DNA from: Pseudopedobacter saltans
Lineage (GTDB): Bacteria > Bacteroidota > Bacteroidia > Chitinophagales > Chitinophagaceae
Direction: 5' to 3'
Assembly: GCA_003241175.1 (NCBI GenBank)
Contig: QFOI01000069.1
Coordinates: 1-11,735 of the forward strand
DNA: 11,735 nucleotides
The notes below the pieces were generated by a model. The model saw only the letters and a program-made list of their open reading frames with translations, was not told the DNA's origin and did not search any database. Both the position numbers and the translations under genes were made by a program. Below, piece after piece: positions 1 through 6,500 of the stretch; positions within the stretch are counted from its first letter, which is position 1, and the number at the start of each line of letters is the position of its first letter.

Positions 1-1
1 A

Positions 2-97
2 TCATTGGCCCTTTTACATAATGGAAACCTTTATTTTAACGTAAATGACACCACGTATAACTCATTCATATTAACTTTACCCTTGATTGCCTTATAA
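2..97 (+). CDS. Sensor histidine kinase, C-terminal end only (left-truncated)
   Basis: Reading from base 2 gives 31 codons that end in two consecutive TAA codons (95-100). The peptide contains LALLHNGNLYFNV and, at its end, NSFILTLPLIAL. This resembles the last strands of the HATPase_c domain of histidine kinases, where a line such as 'elhgGxIxVxS...GstFxlxLPL' closes the ATP-binding fold. Nothing of the catalytic N, G1 or F boxes is in the window, so kinase activity cannot be judged. The frame is the same as that of the response regulator starting at 119, 21 bases after the first stop. It is probably the cognate kinase of that regulator, a pairing that in many Bacteroidota is a single hybrid polypeptide. 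The assignment rests on a short tail, so it is moderately sure. Confidence 0.6.
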   Translation, partial: SLALLHNGNLYFNVNDTTYNSFILTLPLIAL

Positions 98-118
98 TAA
101 TTTATATTCTGCCAACTA

Positions 119-901
119 ATGAATGTTGAATTTAACGATACAAAATCTTCCATCTTGATTGTCGATGACAACGAAGAGATACTTGAATTCCTAGCGGATG
201 ACTTGGGAGAACATTACGAGGTTTTTACTGCCAACAATGTAAAAGTGGCATTTGAAATTTTGGAAAACCAACTTGTGGAATTGATTATCAGTGACATCAT
301 TATGCCAGAGACGGACGGGTATACATTTTGCAATATGGTTAGAAACAATATACAATATAGTCACATGCCTTTCATAATGTTAACGGCCAAAAATACCTTA
401 CATTCTAGAATAGAAGGACTCGAAAAAGGTGCCGACGCTTATATAGAAAAACCTTTTTCACCAGAGCATCTCCAAGTTCAGATTTCAAGTTTATTAACCA
501 ATAGAAACAGGATAAAGCATTTCTTCTCTTCCTATCCCAATTCCTCACAAACTAAAGTACGTTCCGTATTGCATGAAAAATTCATGGCCAAGGTCAATGC
601 CTGTATCTTACAAAACATTGACGAGCCCACGTTGGATGTAGACCAGTTAGCCAGTCATCTGTGTATGAGCCGACCAACGCTTTATAGGAAATTAAAAGAA
701 GTCGTTAATCTGGCACCGAATGAGCTCATCAATATTACTAGGTTAAAAAAGGCAACAGAATTGTTACTGTCAGGTCAATACAGTGTAAATGAAATCGCAT
801 TATTGGTTGGTTTTAGTTCTTCAACACATTTTGGAAGAAATTTTGTTAAACAGTTTGGTGTAACTCCCAGTCAATATGCATTTCAAAATAAGAATGATTA
901 A
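119..901 (+). CDS. Response regulator with receiver and AraC-type DNA-binding domains
   Basis: This 260-residue protein is a two-component response regulator. The receiver domain covers about residues 11-128: acidic pair D16/D17, phosphoacceptor D59 in ISDIIMP, conserved T89 in MLTAK, and K111 in EKPF. All key residues are present, so it should be phosphorylatable. After a linker, an AraC-family domain (about 155-256) shows both helix-turn-helix units, DVDQLASHLCMSRPTLYRKL and SVNEIALLVGFSSSTHFGR, and ends with the usual FGVTPSQY. The wording of the receiver and linker (IEGLEKGADAYIEKPFSPE, then a stretch ending in RNRIKHFF) is what one sees in the C-terminal half of Bacteroidota hybrid two-component regulators. 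Here it stands as its own gene after the kinase tail, in the same frame. The ATG at 119 is the first after the tandem stops; no Shine-Dalgarno sequence precedes it. The target genes are not visible. Confidence 0.93.
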   Translation: MNVEFNDTKSSILIVDDNEEILEFLADDLGEHYEVFTANNVKVAFEILENQLVELIISDIIMPETDGYTFCNMVRNNIQYSHMPFIMLTAKNTLHSRIEGLEKGADAYIEKPFSPEHLQVQISSLLTNRNRIKHFFSSYPNSSQTKVRSVLHEKFMAKVNACILQNIDEPTLDVDQLASHLCMSRPTLYRKLKEVVNLAPNELINITRLKKATELLLSGQYSVNEIALLVGFSSSTHFGRNFVKQFGVTPSQYAFQNKND

Positions 902-917
902 TTCTTATTTTGAAATG
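879..917 (+). terminator. Perfect 17-bp hairpin overlapping the regulator's stop codon
   Basis: The arm CATTTCAAAATAAGAAT (879-895) is exactly complementary to ATTCTTATTTTGAAATG (901-917), with the five-base loop GATTA. The left arm encodes the last codons of the response regulator and the TAA stop (899-901) lies across the loop and the first base of the right arm. No T-run follows, so it is not a textbook intrinsic terminator, and the stem is AT-rich. It most likely marks or protects the 3' end of the kinase-regulator transcript. Confidence 0.6.
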
Positions 918-1044
918 GTTTAGTAAACAAAAGCGTTGTAACAATTTTCTTGAATATACTAATAATCGTATTGGTTTTTGAGTTTGCCTAGCTAAGATTT
1001 TATTATGATTAAAAATTAGTAAGATTAGTATTGATGTTTGAATA

Positions 1045-1073
1045 AAAAAACTTGTAACGGATCCAAGTTTTTT
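1045..1073 (+). terminator. Terminator-like hairpin with A/T tails
   Basis: AAAAAACTTG (1045-1054) pairs perfectly with CAAGTTTTTT (1064-1073) around a nine-base loop. The arm itself supplies an A-run on one side and a T-run on the other, so it could act in either direction. Only two G:C pairs support it, so it is a weak candidate. It could be a second stop for transcription from the regulator gene. Confidence 0.35.
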
Positions 1074-1172
1074 CCTACATTTATAGTGTTGTTGGAATAG
1101 AGGGTAACAATTCGGTTAGTGGTAAAAAAATAGCCTTCCTTTCTCATTGATTTTCACGTTTTTGTATAATTA

Positions 1173-1195
1173 GGTTCGAATCCCTGACTCTCCGC
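1173..1195 (+). other. Partial copy of a tRNA-Ser 3' end, probable attachment site
   Basis: The stretch contains a T-loop TTCGAAT (1175-1181), the 3' half of a T-stem CCCTG (1182-1186), a 3' acceptor strand ACTCTCC (1187-1193) and discriminator G1194. A G discriminator and a CTCTCC-type acceptor strand fit tRNA-Ser. The rest of the tRNA is missing. The five bases before the T-loop (TTAGG) match the needed CAGGG only in the last two, and no GGAGAGT acceptor strand occurs in the preceding 90 bases. Loss of tRNA character just 5' of the T-loop is what remains when an integrative element recombines at the 3' end of a tRNA gene and leaves the old 3' end at its far border. The intact tRNA would be expected to the left, outside the window. 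The match comes from knowledge of tRNA structure, not from a search. Confidence 0.6.
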
Positions 1196-1218
1196 AGAGA
1201 ACCGATTCAAAAGTGTAC

Positions 1219-1254
1219 AAACCGTGCTAAATCATTGATTAGCACGGTTTTTTT
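1219..1254 (+). terminator. Strong intrinsic terminator after the tRNA fragment
   Basis: AAACCGTGCTAA (1219-1230) and TTAGCACGGTTT (1239-1250) form a perfect 12-bp stem with an eight-base loop, and a run of seven T (1248-1254) follows at once. This is the clearest intrinsic terminator in the window. It starts about 25 bases after the tRNA-Ser-like 3' end and no intact gene lies just before it. It is therefore best explained as the original terminator of the tRNA gene whose 5' part is no longer here. Confidence 0.85.
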
Positions 1255-1375
1255 ATTTATTTCTAACCCAAAACAGTCCAATAAAGTCCAATTGAAAAGG
1301 TAGCAATTCGGTTTTTTGTAGTAAGCAAAGCCTGTAGCACCCAATTATAATCTCGATTGCTAATTAAATATCTAG

Positions 1376-1587
1376 ATCTACGACTCGAAACTAACATTAC
1401 TAGAAGATGCAATAAGTAAATTGTCCAAAAAAAACAAGAAGTATTCAAACTCTGCAAACTGGAGGGTAAGTCTTACAACGAGACTGCCATGCAAATGGGA
1501 ATATCCAGAGAGACTGTAAAATCCTATTTAAAGGAGTCGATGAGATCCATAAGGTCTTATATCACTAGTTTTCCCATAGTGAAATGA
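1376..1587 (+). pseudogene. Remnant of an ECF sigma factor (region 4), frameshifted
   Basis: Two reading frames together spell the C-terminal DNA-binding part of an ECF sigma factor. Frame one (1376 to about 1426) gives DSKLTLLEDAISKLS, the usual lead-in to region 4. The next frame (about 1429-1587) gives KKQEVFKLCKLEGKSYNE, then TAMQMGISRETVKSYL and KESMRSIRSYI, ending at TGA 1585-1587. The helix-turn-helix is recognisable in MGISRETVKSYL. The frames meet in a run of eight A (1427-1434). One extra A would give LSKKKQEVF, the normal spacing between the 'LP' and 'VF' positions of the family. A stop at 1373-1375 closes the first frame, and region 2 is absent: there is no space for it before the terminator at 1219-1254. 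So this is a truncated, broken paralogue of the intact sigma gene about 275 bases downstream. Confidence 0.7.
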
Positions 1588-1862
1588 TAATTATTTTGTG
1601 TTGTACAAATCAAATGTCCTTATCAAGTTTGTCTTTCAGTGAAGCTCTCTTATTTTGTATAAAGGAAATATTACTGAAAGAGTTAAGAATAAAAAAAACA
1701 AACTTTGTAAAAAGAAAACACAATTGCTTTCTTGAAAAAAAATAAGTAAAATCTATTACATTTTTCATAAAATTTATAATTTTATGGCACTTTTAATACT
1801 TTCAAAAGTTTTGTGGTATCAAAAAAATTGAGTAGCCTATTATTTTACTTATCAGTTTTTAA
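1588..1862 (+). promoter_or_regulatory. AT-rich leader upstream of the sigma factor operon
   Basis: There is no coding sequence in this stretch. It must hold the promoter for the sigma/anti-sigma genes, because the next gene upstream is broken. It contains an inverted repeat CTTTCAGT (1633-1640) / ACTGAAAG (1673-1680) with a 32-base spacer, a possible operator. A TTTTG at 1809-1813 followed by TA at 1833 has the spacing of the Bacteroidota -33/-7 promoter (TTTG, then TAnnTTTG), but the -7 part matches poorly, so I do not call a promoter position. Confidence 0.35.
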
Positions 1863-2396
1863 ATGAAGCAACAAGTGGATTCTAATTTAATTGCGTTAAT
1901 CAGATCAGGGGATGAATTGGCATTCGCTGAGTTTTTTTGCGGATTAAAAGAGCCTCTTTTTCGTTTTCTTTTTAGTTTAACCAAGTCCCAACAAGAAGCA
2001 GAAGATATTCTGCAAGAAGTATTTATAAGTATTTGGCAAAAAAAGGATGCGCTGGAAGATATTGCTAATCTGAATGGTTTTGTATTTACAATAGCGAAAA
2101 ACAAAGCCCTAGATTACTTACGAAAAAAAACGAATTTCGTTGAAATATCAGATAGTGATCTGATACACTCCCACCAAGCTGACCCATTTTCTATTCTAAA
2201 AGGAAAAGAACTACAAGAACAAGTATGTCTGGCAATCTCCGGACTGCCTCAAAAGCAAAAAATGGCATACCAAATGTTCAAAGAAGAAGACATGCCTCAA
2301 AAGGAAATTGCGCAAAAACTCAATGTTTCTATTTCTACCGTGAAAAACCAAGTCATGCAAGCAATTTCCAATATCAAAAAAAATATTTTTTTCTAG
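1863..2396 (+). CDS. ECF RNA polymerase sigma factor (FecI-like)
   Basis: The 177-residue protein is an extracytoplasmic-function sigma factor that would direct RNA polymerase to a small set of promoters. Region 2 (about residues 10-88) contains the core-binding and -10 recognition segment with AEDILQEVFISIWQKK and NLNGFVFTIAKNKALDYLRKK. Region 4 (about 118-172) contains LPQKQKMAYQMF, then EIAQKLNVSISTVKNQVMQAI, the helix-turn-helix for the -35 element. The length is normal for the family. The start is fixed: the codon just before the ATG is a stop (TAA 1860-1862). A FecR-type gene follows 49 bases later, and a SusC receptor with an STN domain after that, the classic cell-surface signalling order. 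It probably controls the receptor operon. The 3' end is unusually monotonous: A8-TA-T7 (2376-2392) encodes the last lysine, asparagine, isoleucine and phenylalanine codons. Confidence 0.95.
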   Translation: MKQQVDSNLIALIRSGDELAFAEFFCGLKEPLFRFLFSLTKSQQEAEDILQEVFISIWQKKDALEDIANLNGFVFTIAKNKALDYLRKKTNFVEISDSDLIHSHQADPFSILKGKELQEQVCLAISGLPQKQKMAYQMFKEEDMPQKEIAQKLNVSISTVKNQVMQAISNIKKNIFF

Positions 2397-2445
2397 ACTA
2401 GACCTTTTGTTCGTTTTTACGTCATTATATTACAGAAAAGTGAAA

Positions 2446-3456
2446 ATGAACGTAGAACGATACAGAGAATTAACTACAAAACTCGGCGAAAATTCCATAA
2501 CTCAGCGTGAAATGACCGAATTAGAAACGATTATCGAATCGCTTTCTGAGGAGGAGTTGATGGCTATGGGCGCAGGAAGCGTTGATGAGAAAATCGGTCA
2601 GCTTTCTGATGAAAAATATTTTTCACTTATCCACAACGCCAAACAGAAGGCGTTCAAAAAAAAGTCAAATGCTCCTGTTAAACGCATACTTTATAGTGTT
2701 TCTGTAGCGGCATCTTTATTAGTTTGTGTATTTGTTTATAAAACGATGCACCGTACTTCTGAAATAATGGAAACGAATAATGATAAAATTGCGTCATCCA
2801 TTACATCAAATACAATCAACCCCAAAAACATCACACAATCTGTGTTACAAAAAACACTATTGGATGGAACTAAAGTGGTGATGAAACCTGGAAGTAAAAT
2901 CTGGTACGAAAGTGACTTTAATAAAGAGAATAGAATTGTACGCATAGAAGGTGATGTTTATTTTGACGTAGTGCATAATGACAAAAAGCCTTTTATCATA
3001 CATTCTGGAGATTTAACTACAACTGTATTGGGTACTGCATTTGAGATTAAATATTGGAAAAAAGACAAGGCAGCCAGTGTGATGGTTACTAGAGGTTTGG
3101 TTAAAGTTCAAAAAGGTGAAAAAAACTTAGCGCTTTTACATAAAGATGAAATCTTAACATACGACAATGTAAAAGATTCTGGCAATACAGCAAAAATTGA
3201 TGCAACTCCTTTAGTTACAAATTGGGCTAATAAAGATTTAAAATTCTCAGGAACAGATATAGAAGATATTTTATTGACTTTGTCTACAAGATATAATAAG
3301 CATTTTATCATACAATCTGACATTGTAAAACGTACGCCTATAGTGGCTACATTTTCTTACGAAGACTCGATAGAAGACATTTTAAAAGTGTTATGTACAA
3401 TCTCTCGATCGAACTATGTACAATCAAATGATACTATAACAATAAGCAAAAAATAA
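2446..3456 (+). CDS. FecR-family anti-sigma factor (inner-membrane)
   Basis: The protein holds the neighbouring sigma factor inactive until the outer-membrane receptor signals. I start it at ATG 2446 (336 residues), where the N-terminus MNVERYRELTTKLGE is typical. The frame is open back to a TTG at 2407, and a GTG lies at 2440, but the ATG has a purine-rich stretch (GAAAAGTGAAA) before it. Residues 1-80 are the cytoplasmic sigma-binding part, with LTTKLGENSITQREMTELE. A single membrane helix spans about 81-99 (ILYSVSVAASLLVCVFVYK). The periplasmic FecR domain (about 135-225) shows DGTKVVMKPGSKI, IVRIEGDVYFDV, KPFIIHSG and TTVLGTAFEIKYW. The C-terminal domain (about 265-336), with LKFSGTDIEDILLTLSTRY, resembles the DUF4974/STN-like module that contacts the receptor in Bacteroidota. 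It is probably transcribed with the sigma gene. Confidence 0.94.
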   Translation: MNVERYRELTTKLGENSITQREMTELETIIESLSEEELMAMGAGSVDEKIGQLSDEKYFSLIHNAKQKAFKKKSNAPVKRILYSVSVAASLLVCVFVYKTMHRTSEIMETNNDKIASSITSNTINPKNITQSVLQKTLLDGTKVVMKPGSKIWYESDFNKENRIVRIEGDVYFDVVHNDKKPFIIHSGDLTTTVLGTAFEIKYWKKDKAASVMVTRGLVKVQKGEKNLALLHKDEILTYDNVKDSGNTAKIDATPLVTNWANKDLKFSGTDIEDILLTLSTRYNKHFIIQSDIVKRTPIVATFSYEDSIEDILKVLCTISRSNYVQSNDTITISKK

Positions 3457-3469
3457 TTAAAAAATTAGT

Positions 3470-3505
3470 TCAAAATTTTGATACTATAATTTCTGAATTA
3501 TAGTA
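3470..3505 (+). promoter_or_regulatory. Palindrome and hairpin between fecR-like and susC-like genes
   Basis: A 12-base palindrome TCAAAATTTTGA (3470-3481) directly adjoins a perfect 10-bp inverted repeat, TACTATAATT (3482-3491) and AATTATAGTA (3496-3505) with loop TCTG. In addition TGATACTATAA (3479-3489) is an exact repeat of 3429-3439 at the end of the anti-sigma gene. The 99-base gap before the receptor is the likely place for a second promoter, and these repeats are candidate operator or attenuator elements. The stem is too AT-rich, and lacks a T-run, for a normal terminator. Confidence 0.4.
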
Positions 3506-3555
3506 AATGGGATCTGCATGTTATAAATTAAATGAGAATAAATCACTAAATCTAA

Positions 3556-6500
3556 ATGAAAAAAGAAAACTACTTTGATTTTTTTCGAACTAAGAGGTCA
3601 AATAAAAAATGGTTCCGAAAAACATTTTCGGTTCTGTCCATTTTTATATTTGTATTACTATCGAATGTAGAAAAATTGCAAGCACAGGACATTAACAACA
3701 AGATTCGATTGGAAGTTTCTAATAAGAAATTAAGCGACGTATTACATCTTTTGGAAGGAAAATCCGGCTTTAGGATTTCTTACAATCCTGAAGAAGTGGA
3801 GGATTATGATAGTATTAGTTTGAATGGAGATAAAAGAAGCATCCAAACTATACTCAACCTTATCTTGGCTAAGACAGAATTATCTTATATCGTTACAGGA
3901 CAGAATATTATTCTTTACACAGGAAAAAATCCTGAAGGGACATCCACATTTATTTCAGATGGCAAAGGTGATATGATTTCTGGTATAGTGACAGACTCAA
4001 TGGGTAACGCATTGTCAGACGTATCAGTTATAGTAAAGGGTACGAACAAAGGCGTGATGAGTAATCGAAATGGAGAATACTCCATCCATGTGCCACCACA
4101 TGCGATACTTTCTTATTCTTATCTTGGTTACCATGATATCGAAATCAATCCAGGCAACAAGACGGTCGTCAATGTAACTATGATGGAAAATGTTCAACAT
4201 TTGGAAAGTCTTGTTGTAACAGGTTATATGAACAAAAAACCTTCAGAAGTAACTGGTTCTATTGTTCAGTTAAATGCCAATCAATTAACGGGAGGTGTTA
4301 CTAGCACGCTTGATATATATGAATTATTAAAAGGCAAAGTTCCAGGTTTGCAGAATATGACAATTCGTGGTATGACAAACATGACTGCAGGACAGATCGG
4401 ACCGACGACACCGTTGATTATATTGGATGGAAATATCATGGGTAACGTGGATTTGAATACATTGATTAATCCTGCGGATATACAGACTATAAGCGTATTG
4501 AAAGACGCTGCGTCCACAGCTATATATGGTTCTCGTGCAGCTTTAGGGGTAATAGTTGTTACTACTAAAAAGGGTAAGAAAGGACTTACTGTTAATGTTA
4601 CAGATCGCATAGGTGCATTGACCTTGCCTCGACGAATGAAGTATATGAATACAAATCAGTGGATTACTCATGTATCTAAATATCTCACAAACTATTACGA
4701 TGCTAATAAAGCAGACTATGAAGAAGATTATCCAACTGTAAAAGATTTTTTGGATGCTAGTAAAATGTATTCCGATGAGGAAGCAGCTACCGATTTCAAT
4801 TGGGATAAAGCCTTGCATAAAACAGGTTTTTTCAATGAAACAACACTTTCTTTCAGTACAGGAAGTCAGAATGCTTCTTTGTATGGTAGTGTTGGTTGGT
4901 ATAGGGAAAAAGGAAATGATTTAGGTTCCAAGAACGATCGCAAAACAGCAAAAATTAATGCAGATTTCAATATTTCGCCAAGATTGACAGTAAGTTTGCA
5001 GACGTCGGCTTTGATTGCTCGTAATATTTCCCAAAATGGAGATTTGACTTCAGCTGATTATTTACCTTTTATTAATCCAAAAGACGATAAAGGTAATTGG
5101 AGGACGACTTTACCTTATCGCGCAGGTAGTTTCGGATATGTTTATGGTTCTGATGTTCCAAATGTATTGTACGAAAACAAATCTTTTGACAATACTTATA
5201 AATACACTACTGAAAACTATGTTGGAACGGCTGTTATACGCTATACGCCAACAAAATACCTTACGCTACAAAGTTCCAATACTGTCAACCATACATTAAC
5301 TAGAGAGAATTCCTATTATGATCCTCGTTCTCAATCTGGAAAATTAGGTTCAACTTCAACTATATTTCAATTGGCGAGTTGGTATCCTGATGTAGATGCT
5401 GGTGGTACTTTGGATCTTTCTTTCCAAGATAGAACGATGTGGATTACATCCAATACGGTGAATTATCATCAAACATTTGGAGACCACATAGTACATTTTT
5501 TGGCAGGACAAGAATATAGTCGTGTGAATAGTGAAGCTACTAATATTAGTTACTATACACTACTGCCAGATGAGCGCAATGCTGGAGCCGCAACGAATAT
5601 AGGCAATTCTGGCGTGTATTTGGATGGCTTGCCTTATTCTCCTAGTGGCAGTCAGAGTGAATCTGCGATGTTCTCTGCATTTGGCGAAGGTAGCTATCAA
5701 TACAAACAGATATATGTATTTACAGCAAATATTAGAACAGATGCATCTCCTAGTTTTGGTAAAAACAATAGATATGGTACTTTCTATTCTTTGAGTGGTG
5801 GGTGGTTGATGCATAAAGAAGCATTTATGCAGTCTTTAAGTAAAACAGTCACTTTCTTAAAACTAAGATATGCTTACGGTACATCAGGTAGAGATTTGGG
5901 TGGTAGTTATTTAAATAAAACTTATTACAACAATAACCGTAGTTATAATAATGTTCCTCGTAGTGGCTCTATCATCTCACAATTGGCTAATAATAACATT
6001 AAATGGGAAACAACGTATAATAACTCAGTAGGTGTGGATTTTACTTTGTGGAATCGTTTGAATGGTACGATTGATCTATATCGCAGAAAAAGCAAAGACC
6101 TTGTTCAGACAGTTACACTGCCTGCTACACAAGGCGGTTACACACAAAATATGAATATTGGTGAAGTGATTAACAAAGGGATTGAAGTGAGTTTGAATGG
6201 TGATATCATTCAACAAAAAGATTTCCAATGGAATTTATCTGCCAATATTTCGAGTAATAGTAACAAAATCACAAAAGTCTCTCCAGACGTTAGAACTTTT
6301 TATCTAAAACCTGGCCAATCTATTGGTGATGAGTTTGGTATACCTTACGTTGGTGTCAATCCTGATAATGGAGCTCCTTTATTTAGATTGGGGGATGGTT
6401 CTATCACCGATGGATTGACTACAGTTAGTTACACGGATACACTTAATATGGTAAAAGTAGGAAATAAAACACCTAAATATTATGGAGGGATACAAAGTGC

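Larger units (their letters stand above)
1103..1333 (+). repeat. Imperfect direct repeats bracketing the tRNA fragment
   Basis: GGTAACAATTCGGTT (1103-1117) recurs as GGTAGCAATTCGGTT (1299-1313), 14 of 15 bases identical. Both copies run on through a less similar tail to an AGCCT (ending at 1136 and 1333). The two copies lie on either side of the tRNA 3' end and its terminator. In addition AGTCCAAT occurs twice, at 1275-1282 and 1285-1292, ten bases apart, which places both on the same face of the helix. Such layouts are known for accessory binding sites of tyrosine recombinases, but no integrase gene is visible here to test that. They could also be chance or an old duplication. Confidence 0.4.

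Noticed and set aside
1080..1195. A complete tRNA gene ending at 1194, with GGTTAGTGGTA (1114-1124) as a D-loop
   Set aside because: No strand complementary to the acceptor ACTCTCC is found at the right distance, the T-stem 5' half does not pair, and no anticodon arm can be drawn. Only the 3' end is tRNA-like.
1263..1457. A minus-strand open frame of 64 codons
   Set aside because: It runs antisense through the terminator-proximal repeats and the sigma remnant, has no recognisable domain, and the + strand explains the region better.
1588..1862. A defined sigma-factor promoter at TTTTG 1809-1813 / TA 1833
   Set aside because: The -7 element matches its consensus only at TA and one further base, so a promoter position would be guesswork.
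2407..2445. Longer anti-sigma factor starting at TTG 2407 or GTG 2440
   Set aside because: The added residues (FVFTSLYYRK) do not look like a FecR N-terminus. ATG 2446 has a purine-rich leader and gives the usual family start.
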